A stretch of 64,000 bases of DNA from Verrucomicrobiales bacterium (GTDB lineage Bacteria; Verrucomicrobiota; Verrucomicrobiia; Verrucomicrobiales; DEV007), in NCBI GenBank assembly GCA_029213065.1, contig JARGPH010000004.1, positions 1 through 64,000 on the forward strand, written 5' to 3'. The notes under the pieces were generated by a model. It was given only the letters and a program-made list of their open reading frames with translations. It had not been told where the DNA came from and searched no databases. Positions 1 to 10,486 of this stretch are shown here, one piece after another (within the stretch, counting starts at the first letter, position 1; each line of letters opens with the position of its first letter). The position numbers and the translations under genes are program-made.

Positions 1-667
1 TGTTGTGTTTGATCCCGAAATCGTAAGCGACGATGCGGTATTTCGGATCACAGAGAGGGCGGAACATTTCACCATTGGCTTCGATAAGCGTTTCATTCGA
101 AGACTCATTGACGATCGTCCACTCGCGGCTGAGCTCGCTGTTGGGATCCCACTTATAACCATCAGGTGTCGTCACTTCTTTCACGAAGTCGGAACCTGCC
201 ATGGGAGTTGCATTTTTCGCCGCTTCGACGGCACCGTCAGCGTCGAGACTTCCGTCGGTGCAAAGGGTTGCGCGCATCGAACCGCAGACACGAAGCTTTT
301 TCGTGAGGGCACGGGTGTCGATTCCCTCGATCCCGGGAACATTTGAATCAGCGAGATAATCGCTGAGAGACTGCTCGCTTCGCCAGTTGCTGGGAACGTC
401 GCAAAGCTCTTCGATGACAAAGCCGCGGATGTGAACTTGGGAGCTTTCAGCATCAATCGCACTGACTCCGTAGTTCCCGATCAGTGGACAGGTCATCGTG
501 ACGAGCTGTCCGCGGTAGGACGGATCAGTCAGGATCTCCTGGTAACCCGTCATCGAGGTATTAAAACAAATCTCGCCTGACTGCGTTGTGGCAGCACCAA
601 ATGCAGTTCCGTGGAACACTGTTCCATCTTCAAGCGCGAGGATCGCTGGTTTTTTTTCTCTTGCCAT
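1..667 (-). CDS. carA: Carbamoyl-phosphate synthase small subunit, 3' part missing
   Basis: The reverse strand from the ATG at 667 reads MAREKKPAILALEDGTVF, then GEICFNTSMTGYQEILTDP and TCPLIGNYG. These are the conserved N-terminal blocks of CarA, the glutaminase subunit that passes ammonia to CarB for arginine and pyrimidine synthesis. About 222 codons are present. The reading runs off the left edge at KYRIVAYDFGIKHN, which is where the class I glutamine amidotransferase domain normally starts, so the catalytic Cys/His/Glu lie outside the window. Family members are usually about 380 residues. No carB is visible. A 178-bp gap separates it from the upstream M60 gene on the same strand, so it probably has its own promoter. 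Confidence 0.93.
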   Translation of the reverse strand, partial: MAREKKPAILALEDGTVFHGTAFGAATTQSGEICFNTSMTGYQEILTDPSYRGQLVTMTCPLIGNYGVSAIDAESSQVHIRGFVIEELCDVPSNWRSEQSLSDYLADSNVPGIEGIDTRALTKKLRVCGSMRATLCTDGSLDADGAVEAAKNATPMAGSDFVKEVTTPDGYKWDPNSELSREWTIVNESSNETLIEANGEMFRPLCDPKYRIVAYDFGIKHN

Positions 668-845
668 AAGGTAAGAACCCCTGCTAGCAAAAGGGGCCTT
701 CGGAGGATGCCAGAAAAGAGAGCGGGTTCAAGTGGTTTTGAAATGAGTTTACGGGGTAATTGCGCGGAGGAATGCGATCCTGCCCGCCGGAACGAGCAAA
801 TCTAAAGGATTTCCGCGTTCACTCGCAGGGGAGACAGCCCGGCTC

Positions 846-3134
846 TCAAGCCCCGTCCCCGGCATACTTCGCCACCGGATGATCCTCCCAGACCGGCAGA
901 TCTTTGAGCGCCCGCTCGACATCGCTGCTCATGGGCAGCCCCCAGGTCGCCCAGAAAGGTTGGAGATTTTTGCCACAGGCTTTGGAAAGTCGTATCACCC
1001 ACTGATCGTTGATTTGCTCCTGACCATCAGGGCGATCGTCCGGTTCGAGCCGGTTGTATTCATCAAAGACTTTCTTAAACGGTTCCCAGCCGAACGTCTC
1101 CTGAACTTGAAGGTAGGTCTCAAGGGCAACCCAGACCGACCAGTTTTCAAACTTCGCCCCGTCGCTGAAATAGCCATTGACCCGCTGCTTTCTATCGAGA
1201 GGTCGGATCGCATTGTGCGCACCATCGCGATCTTTCCCGATGTATTCTTCGAAAAGATAGACAGACCAGAGATTGCAGGTCGTTTCCCCGGTTCCCGGAA
1301 GCGCCCATAGATTGTGCTGATGGTTATGGCCATACTCGTGAAAGAAGCCCCAGTTGCCGTCCTTCTTCAAAAAGCGCGCATCAACCGCCTCCTCCGCTGC
1401 GCTTCCGTCATGGGCCGCGACAGGGTAGCTGCTGTGCATCAACCCGGCCGAGGTCTGACGATCAAAGACAATGCGCTCGGCACGATAGTCATCACGATCG
1501 ACCTGAGCCAGTTCCGCGGCAGTATCGATGTAGTCGCCCCAGACCTCCATGACTTCATCTGGATCGCTCAGCGTCCGGATGTAGTCGCTCGGCAAGGCAA
1601 TGATCATCCGGGGCCCCGCGATCTCAGCCCAGGGAGCGGGGTATTTCCGGATTTCAGCGGCCCATTCCTTGAGGTCGGTTTTCCCGTGCTCGTAGAGAGG
1701 TGCGCGCACGCCACCTTCAATGACGAAATCGAGAGACTCATACTCCGCTCCGCGCGGAACCCGAATCGTGATGAGCCCGCCCAACCCACTGGACACCTCG
1801 GTAACCTTTGAAGCGACCGGCTTCGAAACCTGCCAGTCGGTATAGCGATGCCAGGCATCCCTGTTATTCAACTTCCCGCCGTAGGAACCAATCGTCACTT
1901 CGAAGCCCTCCCCCGCGATTCGGGCCGGAGCGGTCACTTTAATCACTTCGCCCGGTGCGGCATACAATCCGGTCGGGCGCATCTCCTTCGCAGCCCAGCC
2001 TCCGGCGTTTCGCCCTTCGAGCCATCCGCGCCACGTCCCGTCGATCGTGAGTTCCTTCGTGATTCGTTCGGCATCGTCAGGCACCGCTCCGGGAAAGTCA
2101 GAAGCCGCCGGAATCGCATACATCACCCCCGCAGGCGCCGTTTCGTTGAAATAGGTCTCCAGCTCGATGATGGCCTCCAGAAGAGGCTCCTTCGCGGGAA
2201 TCACGGGATTCTCTTTCGTCGGAACAATCGGGCCAACCGCGAGATTGAGCGCCTTCAAGACCTCGAGAAATTCGACCAGCTTTGTCCCCTTGAGAGCTTT
2301 CGCAGAAAACAAATCGGCGAGCAGTTGATCTCCCGCTGAGGACTGATCTACCTTTTTCTCCGCAGCGAGACGCTTCGCCGCAGCAAGGGCTGCGGATTCC
2401 GTCGCATCGCCGCCTTTCATATCGCCCGGTTTCGAAGTGAGTGACTCGACCTGAGCTGTCGCATCCCCAATCGAAACGGGATCCCGGTTCCGCGCGTAAC
2501 CGTCAGGCATAAACTGAATCCCGGCATGGGCCAAAATCCGGTTCCCGGGGAAATCGCTGAAATCCTCAAACTTCTTATTAAAAGCCCACGGAGTTGTCGC
2601 CACGACAAGGCCTCCTCCATCGGCGAAAAATTCAGACAATTCCTCTATTTCGTCCTCATCCAACGACTCATGTCCGATGATGCAATAGGCGCTTACCATC
2701 CCGCTGCTGATCTCCAGGGGTGTGAGCACTTTCACCACGATCCCCTTTTTTGAAAGAGCCTCCTCCAAATCGGCAATCGAAGGGTGCAAACCAACCGTCG
2801 GCTTCCCTGAGCGCCCCGCCCAGCGAATGGCATTGGCGAGCATTTCAACGACGCTCTCCTGAGCGAGCAACTCACCGGGCTTCAAAAAACTTCCGTGGGT
2901 AAACCCGATCGCCCGCCCCTTTTCCGATTCGCCCGCCGCGGCGATGATATTCCCCCTCGCATCCTGAATCAGCGGAAAGCCGTCATCGGTCGTGATATCG
3001 ATCAAACCGGGAACTGATTTTCCTAAAATCGCTTCGCCTCCGCCCTGAGTGATCAACTTCCGGGCTTTCTCATCCCCGTGCGAAGACGCGACAAAGACGA
3101 GGCAGGCGATGAGGAGAAAATGAAATTTCGTCAT
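846..3134 (-). CDS. Secreted M60-like (enhancin-type) metallopeptidase
   Basis: This 762-residue protein has a signal peptide (MTKFHFLLIACLVFVASSHG). I chose the ATG at 3134 over the upstream in-frame one because the signal peptide starts there. The zinc motif HEYGH lies at about residues 599-603, with a Glu in GTGETTC 14 residues further on, which fits HExxH(8-28)E of peptidase M60 proteins; these often act on mucin-like glycoproteins. The N-terminal third resembles a Rossmann/amidotransferase-like fold (GGGLVVATTPWAF). The central part is beta-rich. Likely exported to the periplasm or outside and used in glycoprotein or host/algal polymer degradation, which is inferred. It is divergent from icd. 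Confidence 0.8.
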   Translation of the reverse strand: MTKFHFLLIACLVFVASSHGDEKARKLITQGGGEAILGKSVPGLIDITTDDGFPLIQDARGNIIAAAGESEKGRAIGFTHGSFLKPGELLAQESVVEMLANAIRWAGRSGKPTVGLHPSIADLEEALSKKGIVVKVLTPLEISSGMVSAYCIIGHESLDEDEIEELSEFFADGGGLVVATTPWAFNKKFEDFSDFPGNRILAHAGIQFMPDGYARNRDPVSIGDATAQVESLTSKPGDMKGGDATESAALAAAKRLAAEKKVDQSSAGDQLLADLFSAKALKGTKLVEFLEVLKALNLAVGPIVPTKENPVIPAKEPLLEAIIELETYFNETAPAGVMYAIPAASDFPGAVPDDAERITKELTIDGTWRGWLEGRNAGGWAAKEMRPTGLYAAPGEVIKVTAPARIAGEGFEVTIGSYGGKLNNRDAWHRYTDWQVSKPVASKVTEVSSGLGGLITIRVPRGAEYESLDFVIEGGVRAPLYEHGKTDLKEWAAEIRKYPAPWAEIAGPRMIIALPSDYIRTLSDPDEVMEVWGDYIDTAAELAQVDRDDYRAERIVFDRQTSAGLMHSSYPVAAHDGSAAEEAVDARFLKKDGNWGFFHEYGHNHQHNLWALPGTGETTCNLWSVYLFEEYIGKDRDGAHNAIRPLDRKQRVNGYFSDGAKFENWSVWVALETYLQVQETFGWEPFKKVFDEYNRLEPDDRPDGQEQINDQWVIRLSKACGKNLQPFWATWGLPMSSDVERALKDLPVWEDHPVAKYAGDGA

Positions 3135-3337
3135 AATAATCTGGGGGAGAGCGAGAAGCACTATATGAAGCTTATACCTGAACCCCTCGTTTTTGTGACG
3201 GCAAACGCGTCTGTATGACACACCTTCAGGATTCGAGAGAAGCTTTCCGGGGCGCGGAACCGCGCCTTCGCGCTCCCATCAGTTGATTTTAGGCGCCGTA
3301 CGGTGTAAAGCGCGAGAGTCACTTTGAATCGAATTAG

Positions 3338-5581
<2,244 letters not shown>

Positions 5582-5972
5582 GAGCGAGAGACTGACAGAC
5601 GGTGGGGAAGCACAGCGAAACCACCGGCCTGATCGAAGAGAGCCTTTTGAGCATCCCACCGGGGTGCCGGAAGGTTTTTTTTGTATTCTGAATTCTAACT
5701 TCGAAGGAAGCGTATCCGGGTAATTCGGGGGCGAATCCTGCTCCGACGTTTCCGGCGCCCCTGCCGGGGCACCATTGGTTGATGAACCGGAAACCCGGTG
5801 GTTTCGCTTTCGCTACACCACCGGTCCACAAAACCGTTATCTTGAGCACCCTTGCGGGGTGCAAGAATCGGGATTCAATCGCCGCCACGCGCGGCGCACC
5901 CCGTTTCAGACAGCTAAATCAGGCGCGATCCGGTGCTTTGCAAAAGAGAGGCGATCACCTTCATTTGCGGGT
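5582..5972. repeat. Gene-free stretch with three related GC-rich hairpins
   Basis: No gene is seen in these 390 bp. Three small palindromes share the pattern GC(A)CCC...GGG(G)TGC: 5651-5667, 5757-5770 (GCCCC/GGGGC with a TGCC loop) and 5841-5864 (GCACCC/GGGTGC with flanking CTTG/CAAG). The first is followed by a T-run and can terminate icd. The others look like members of a small repetitive palindrome family. Confidence 0.5.
5651..5682 (+). terminator. icd: Probable rho-independent terminator of icd
   Basis: The stem GCATCCC/GGGGTGC (one G-T pair, ACC loop) lies at 5651-5667, and eight T residues follow at 5675-5682 after a short purine spacer. It is 70 bp past the icd stop codon. Confidence 0.5.
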
Positions 5973-7469
5973 ATGAAAGACCGTCCGCTTGATCGCCGCC
6001 ATTTTGCGAAACAACTCACCGCCGGTGCCGCGGCGCTTGCCGCTGGAGTGCAGGGAGGAAGTGCCCAGGAAAAGGTCAATCCCGGGAACCGCCCCGTCCC
6101 TCTCCGCCGCCCCCGCCCGGGCGATGACAAAAAGGTTTTCGGAACCAACGAGCGGATGCACGTTCGAACTTCAGGCACCCTCAAAGGCGAATGGCTCGGA
6201 GAGGATGCCCGCGAGATCCCTGTGGTCGCCGATTACGATGTCATCGTCGCCGGAAGCGGTCCTGCCGGTTTTGCCGCGGCCCTCGCCTCAGCGCGGAGCG
6301 GAGCGAAAACAGCACTCATCGAGGTGCACGGCTGCGTTGGCGGCGTCTGGACATCCGGGATGCTTTCGTGGATTCTCGACGGGATGGGCAAACCCGGAAT
6401 CATGGGCGAGCTCATCACCCGACTGAAAGCTCAGGGCAACGGCAAGCAGGTCAAGAGCGCCTGGGTCTACCATCCCGAGCCGATGAAACTGCTCCTCGAA
6501 GACATGCTTCTCGAAGCGGGCGTCGACATCCGTCTCTTCACCCGAATCGTCGGAGCCATCCCCGATGAAACGAATCGCCTCTCAACCGTTTTAACCGAAT
6601 CAAAGTCAGGTCGCGAAGCCTGGACCGCCAAATCTTTCATCGACGCAACCGGTGACGGCGACCTCGCAGCGCAGGCAGGATGCGGTTTCGACTTCGGGCG
6701 TCCCGGAGACGGGATCACCCAGCCAATGAGCCTGATGGTGCTTTTCCACGGTGTGAAAACGAAGGAAATCGCGCCCTTCATCAATCACTATGCGGCGGCG
6801 AACGGACTGGGACGCGGAAAAGCAAACTTCCTCGCCGAACTGCGCAGCGCCGGAATCGATCCATCCTACGGAGGCCCCTCCATCTTTGAAATTCACGACG
6901 GTCTCTACGCGATGATGGCGAACCACCAATACAACGTCTCCGCGATCAACGCGACCGACGTGACCCGCGCGACCCTCGAAGCGCGCCGCGAAAACAACGC
7001 CATGATCGACGCGCTTCGCAAAAAAGGCGGTCCCTGGAAGAATGTCGAAATCGTTTCGACCGGCGAGCAGATCGGAACCCGCGAAGCACGACGCATCCAC
7101 GGTCGCTACACCTCAAGCGACGAGGATCTCAAAACGGGCGCCCGATTCGACGACGGCATCTGTCGCGTCACCTTCGGGATCGACGTTCACGCCACCGACC
7201 CGACGAAGACAAAAGCGATCGAATCGAAGCCTTTCAAATCGAAGCCCTATGACATTTCCCTGAGGTCACTTATCGCAAAGGACGTCGACGGGCTCATGCT
7301 CGCAGGTCGCTGCATCAGCGGCAGCTTCATCGCTCACAGCAGTTACCGGGTCACCGGCAATGCCGTTGCGATGGGAGAGGCCGCCGGCGTCACCTGTGCG
7401 ATTGCGGCGAGAAATAAAGTGCTCCCTCACGAGGTTCCCTTCGAGGAACTCGGGGTGAAGCCGGTATAG
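5973..7469 (+). CDS. FAD-dependent oxidoreductase with Tat-like leader
   Basis: The 498-residue product starts MKDRPLDRRHFAKQLTAGAA, a twin-arginine-like leader followed by a small hydrophobic stretch. I chose the ATG at 5973 because it places this leader at the N-terminus; the open frame extends further upstream into repeat-like DNA. The FAD/NAD dinucleotide-binding motif YDVIVAGSGPAGFAAALASA (GxGxxG) follows at about residue 85. The C-terminal block GLMLAGRCISGSFIAHSSYR...TGNAVAMGEAAG is typical of the FAD_oxidored (PF12831) family common in Planctomycetes and Verrucomicrobia. The substrate is unknown. It is probably folded in the cytoplasm and exported by Tat. It ends 107 bp before the convergent trmB. 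Confidence 0.85.
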   Translation: MKDRPLDRRHFAKQLTAGAAALAAGVQGGSAQEKVNPGNRPVPLRRPRPGDDKKVFGTNERMHVRTSGTLKGEWLGEDAREIPVVADYDVIVAGSGPAGFAAALASARSGAKTALIEVHGCVGGVWTSGMLSWILDGMGKPGIMGELITRLKAQGNGKQVKSAWVYHPEPMKLLLEDMLLEAGVDIRLFTRIVGAIPDETNRLSTVLTESKSGREAWTAKSFIDATGDGDLAAQAGCGFDFGRPGDGITQPMSLMVLFHGVKTKEIAPFINHYAAANGLGRGKANFLAELRSAGIDPSYGGPSIFEIHDGLYAMMANHQYNVSAINATDVTRATLEARRENNAMIDALRKKGGPWKNVEIVSTGEQIGTREARRIHGRYTSSDEDLKTGARFDDGICRVTFGIDVHATDPTKTKAIESKPFKSKPYDISLRSLIAKDVDGLMLAGRCISGSFIAHSSYRVTGNAVAMGEAAGVTCAIAARNKVLPHEVPFEELGVKPV

Positions 7470-7499
7470 AACTCGCGGAATGATCGCGAGGCTTCGCTG

Positions 7500-7563
7500 A
7501 GGAAGGCTCACGCCGTTTCTCTAAAGCCCGACCCGTGTAGAGGAATTCCGTGAGGATTCCCTT
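7500..7563. repeat. Single copy of the GTAGAGGAA hairpin element
   Basis: Between the convergent FAD oxidoreductase and trmB genes, GTAGAGGAATTCCGTGAGG is preceded by an imperfect reverse complement (GGCTCACGCC, TTTCTCTA). The right arm is nearly the same as the repeat unit at 44024-44410. It may act as a transcription end for either gene, but there is no T-run. Confidence 0.55.
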
Positions 7564-7576
7564 CGAAGACGAAACC

Positions 7577-8188
7577 CTAAATCGCTTTCAATCTCAGGCG
7601 GTGCATCGAACGCCCCTGCTCGAGCCACTGCTTTTCGAAATCCGTCTGAGCGTAGTAAAAATCCCCGGGTTCCCAGGGCTTTTGCTCGAAGAATTCACAG
7701 CTCTCCTGCTTTTCGAGCGACTCGGCGAAATACTCCGGCGAATCGGTCATGAACAGCAGCTCCCCGCCCGGAGCGAGCAAGTCGTGAAGCGCCAGAAGAA
7801 ACGGCAGCTGGCACATTTGCCGGCGCCGCGCGTGCTTTTTCTTCGGCCAGGGATCGGGACAGAGGAAGTGAATGCGATGAAAGGCGCCCTTAGGGAGGAG
7901 CCAGTTCACGACGTAATTCGAGTCCGCCCTGAGTGCTTTCGCATTGGTCAGTCCGGCACGGTCAATTTTCCGACAGACCTTGCGAACCCGACCGAGAAGG
8001 CGTTCCACCGCGAGAAAGTCGCGATCGGGATGATGTTCCGCCATTTGAATGAGAAACGATCCGTCACCGCAACCGAGATCCAGCTCGAGGGGACGATCCC
8101 CGGGCACCAGATCACTTACCTGCATCGGAGCGAACCAATCAGGGGGATAAACTTCGTTAGGAAAGGGAAAGGACTTGTCCTTCGGCAT
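7577..8188 (-). CDS. trmB: tRNA (guanine-N7-)-methyltransferase
   Basis: The 203-residue protein has the SAM-binding motif LELDLGCGDGSFL at about residues 34-46 and the TrmB hallmark CPDPWPKKKHARRR at about 112-125, with the C-terminal MTDSPEYF block. It methylates G46 in the variable loop of tRNAs in the cytoplasm. Length is normal for the family (about 200-240). No Shine-Dalgarno sequence precedes the ATG at 8188. It is divergent from the GrpE-like gene and convergent with the FAD oxidoreductase. Confidence 0.95.
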   Translation of the reverse strand: MPKDKSFPFPNEVYPPDWFAPMQVSDLVPGDRPLELDLGCGDGSFLIQMAEHHPDRDFLAVERLLGRVRKVCRKIDRAGLTNAKALRADSNYVVNWLLPKGAFHRIHFLCPDPWPKKKHARRRQMCQLPFLLALHDLLAPGGELLFMTDSPEYFAESLEKQESCEFFEQKPWEPGDFYYAQTDFEKQWLEQGRSMHRLRLKAI

Positions 8189-8318
8189 GGGGGACTCTTG
8201 ATCAGGACTCGAAATACCGCAATCGATGAAATTGCCCGGGGACGGCTGGAAAAGTGCTCTTATCGTCTTTTAAGTTGTGAAATTCGACCAAATCGATAAA
8301 ACAACTGACTGCCTTTGA

Positions 8319-8909
8319 ATGAACCTCGATTTGTCCAATCTCTCCACTCTATGGTCGCTGATAGGAGGTGCCTGCCTTCTTCTCTTGATCATATTTGGAG
8401 GTGTCTCTCTGATTATCAAATCGTCAAAGAAGTCGACAACGAACCTGCAACTGCCGGAACCTCCCACCGATCGACTCGATCTTCCCGAAGAAGACAGCGA
8501 AGAGGAAGACGATCCGACTGCTCCGATTTCGCCCATCGTCGCGATGTCGAGCTCCCCTCACGACAGTCACCGGGATCTCACGGTCGGGAATTCTCTCGTC
8601 ACCAGCATCGACCTGCTCGACAGCCTGATCCGCTCCGGAAACCGTCAAACCAAGTCCGACATCGTGAAACAACTCGGGATTCTCCAGAGTGATTTTGTCG
8701 GCCTGCTCAAGCACTGCTCATTCAAACCTTTCGAATTCGAGCCGGGAACACAAGTCACCGCAGCGATGCGAAGCCGAATCGTCATTGTCGACGGACAGGC
8801 CGGTGACGGCCCCACCAAAATCGTGAGCACTCTCCGCTGCGGCTACCTCTATCAGGATGGCTCCGAAGACCCCGTCATCATCCGCAAAGCGGAAGTGAAA
8901 ATCGGGTGA
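8319..8909 (+). CDS. Membrane-anchored protein with GrpE-like C-terminal half (tentative)
   Basis: This 196-residue protein has one N-terminal membrane segment (SLIGGACLLLLIIFGGVSLI, about residues 13-32). An acidic, Pro-rich linker follows (about 45-75), then an alpha-helical region. It ends in a short beta-rich part, MRSRIVIVDGQ...TLRCGYLYQDGSEDPVIIRKAEVKIG. The order helix, then beta domain with a GY..DG....R.AEV.. ending, recalls the C-terminal domain of GrpE, the nucleotide-exchange factor of DnaK. This is an impression, not a proven homology. If right, it would be a membrane-tethered exchange-factor-like protein. It is convergent with the transglutaminase gene, 17 bp away. Confidence 0.45.
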   Translation: MNLDLSNLSTLWSLIGGACLLLLIIFGGVSLIIKSSKKSTTNLQLPEPPTDRLDLPEEDSEEEDDPTAPISPIVAMSSSPHDSHRDLTVGNSLVTSIDLLDSLIRSGNRQTKSDIVKQLGILQSDFVGLLKHCSFKPFEFEPGTQVTAAMRSRIVIVDGQAGDGPTKIVSTLRCGYLYQDGSEDPVIIRKAEVKIG

Positions 8910-8926
8910 TCCCCTTTAGATACCCA

Positions 8927-9733
8927 TCAGTCAAATAAGGAGGGGAGCTCCGACAGGCTATTCACTGCCACTTCCATCGAAATCAGATCCACGGGATTTC
9001 CAAACTGCGTGTAAACGGCGACATCCGCCGCATCCCGTCCGTAGGCAATCGCAAGCCTGCCACCGTCGAGATTTTCCTGAGTAGGATCAAAGGTATACCA
9101 CCGACCTCCTACATACGCCTCGAACCAGGCATGAAGATCAACGGGTTTAAGCGTCTCGAGGTAGCCGACAACGAGACGGGCCGGAATCGAAAGCGCTCTG
9201 CAACAGGCGATTCCGAGTTGGGCCATATCCCGGCAGACAGCCTCGGAGCGCTGATTCACTTCACAGGCACTGATGATCTCGCCACCCAGTTCCGGAGCAT
9301 AGCGAATCGCTTCTCGAATATGATCAACGATCGCAGCACACTGGTCGTATCCCGGCGTGGCGTTGCCCACTATCTCCGAGGCCTGCCCCGAGAAGCGGTC
9401 GGATTCGCAATAGCGACTGGGAAAAAGATACTGGATCACGTCGTCTGGAAGCTCTTCGATATCGACAAACGGTGCCCCCGGCTCAGCATCCGAGGCGTCG
9501 GCGACTTCAGCATAGACAGAGGAAATAAGAGAGAATGCTCCCGGAGGAACACTTACCCGCTGACTGAGATTACCGAAGGAATCTGAAAACTCTTTCGCGG
9601 TCGCCCCCTGGGACATGAAAAACTCTTCGCGACCAATCCACTGCTGATCACCACTGCGGGGCCGCAACATAAACAGGAAAGGCGTCGTTGCCGGAACGTT
9701 GAATTCGAGATGACAGGATGCGTGAAGCCACAT
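8927..9733 (-). CDS. Transglutaminase-like cysteine protease family protein
   Basis: The 268-residue protein carries the bacterial transglutaminase-like core. The nucleophile Cys is in [20 protein letters not shown], the His is in [20 protein letters not shown], and the Asp is in the same FDPT block, in the right order and spacing. The N-terminal part ([19 protein letters not shown]) matches the beta-sandwich that precedes the core in this family. There is no signal peptide, so it is probably cytoplasmic. Such proteins may hydrolyse or crosslink peptide bonds, but the substrate cannot be told. The 128-bp region upstream separates it from the terminator of the efflux operon. Confidence 0.82.
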   Translation of the reverse strand: MWLHASCHLEFNVPATTPFLFMLRPRSGDQQWIGREEFFMSQGATAKEFSDSFGNLSQRVSVPPGAFSLISSVYAEVADASDAEPGAPFVDIEELPDDVIQYLFPSRYCESDRFSGQASEIVGNATPGYDQCAAIVDHIREAIRYAPELGGEIISACEVNQRSEAVCRDMAQLGIACCRALSIPARLVVGYLETLKPVDLHAWFEAYVGGRWYTFDPTQENLDGGRLAIAYGRDAADVAVYTQFGNPVDLISMEVAVNSLSELPSLFD

Positions 9734-9801
9734 GCAGGAAGTTAAGCGATTTCCACGCCAATTCAGAAATAGAATGTAGCAAAAAAGCTGCCGGCGAACG
9801 C

Positions 9802-9828
9802 AAAAAAAGCGGGTGATCGCTCACCCGC
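9802..9828 (-). terminator. Rho-independent terminator of the metal efflux operon
   Basis: On the minus strand GCGGGTGA pairs with TCACCCGC around a GCGA tetraloop (9809-9828), followed directly by seven T residues. This perfect 8-bp stem lies 34 bp beyond the stop codon of the His-rich lipoprotein gene and closes the operon. Confidence 0.92.
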
Positions 9829-9861
9829 CCTCCTTACTGAAAATTCAGAAAATCACCGCGA

Positions 9862-10446
9862 TCAGTGCTCGCAGGTGCAGGCATATTCTTTGTAATCGCA
9901 GGTAGGACAGTCTGCGAGGTTCAAATTGAATTTCACCGTCGCCGCCTTGTCATCGGGAGAACCTTTCAGCTGAATCACCACGGGAAAATCATTGCCCTCG
10001 GGAAAGGCGACATCGGAGACGAGAACGTCACCTACCTTGGTGAATTTCATCTTCGTGGGATTGGTGCGACTCCCCCCCATGAGCGAAGCCGTCTGAGTCG
10101 TAATCGGAGTCAATTTTCCGTCGTCGTTCACTGCGGCAATCTGAACTTTACGATCTTCGGTCACGAGAAACTCGACGTGAGGCTCAAGCTCAAAGAGGAT
10201 GCGTCCGCCGTTCGGCCCCGCTTCGATGGAGTCGTGACTGTGTCCGTGATCGTGGTCATGATCTTCATGCGCGGCGTGATCATCATGACCTTCTTCGCCG
10301 TGATCATGACCGTCGTGTTCATGATGCTCATCATGGTCGTGATCATGATCGTGGTCGTGATCTCCGGATTCTTTCGTGCATGCCGGAGTGAGCGCGAAGG
10401 CCACAGCAGCAAAAAGGATAGCAATACGAGGTAGGGTTTTCTTCAT
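9862..10446 (-). CDS. His/Asp-rich metal-binding lipoprotein, last gene of efflux operon
   Basis: The 194-residue product begins with a lipoprotein signal peptide ending in a lipobox (LTPAC, Cys at about residue 23). Residues about 29-72 are an almost pure His/Asp/Glu/Gly tract built of HDHD and HEHD units. After it comes a compact domain (EAGPNGGRILFELEPHVEFL...VVIQLKGSPDDKAATVKFNL) and a Cys-containing tail, CPTCDYKEYACTCEH. The tract and Cys cluster suggest binding of soft or divalent metal ions in the periplasm. It sits 40 bp after the RND pump gene on the same strand and likely feeds metal to, or buffers metal for, the pump. The exact metal is unknown. Confidence 0.8.
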   Translation of the reverse strand: MKKTLPRIAILFAAVAFALTPACTKESGDHDHDHDHDHDEHHEHDGHDHGEEGHDDHAAHEDHDHDHGHSHDSIEAGPNGGRILFELEPHVEFLVTEDRKVQIAAVNDDGKLTPITTQTASLMGGSRTNPTKMKFTKVGDVLVSDVAFPEGNDFPVVIQLKGSPDDKAATVKFNLNLADCPTCDYKEYACTCEH

Positions 10447-10486
10447 AGTAGTTGGATGGTTGGTTCAGTTATTTATTCAAAAAGGA

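Noticed and set aside
5-346. 113-codon plus-strand frame at the left edge
   Set aside because: The opposite strand encodes clear CarA sequence through this region.
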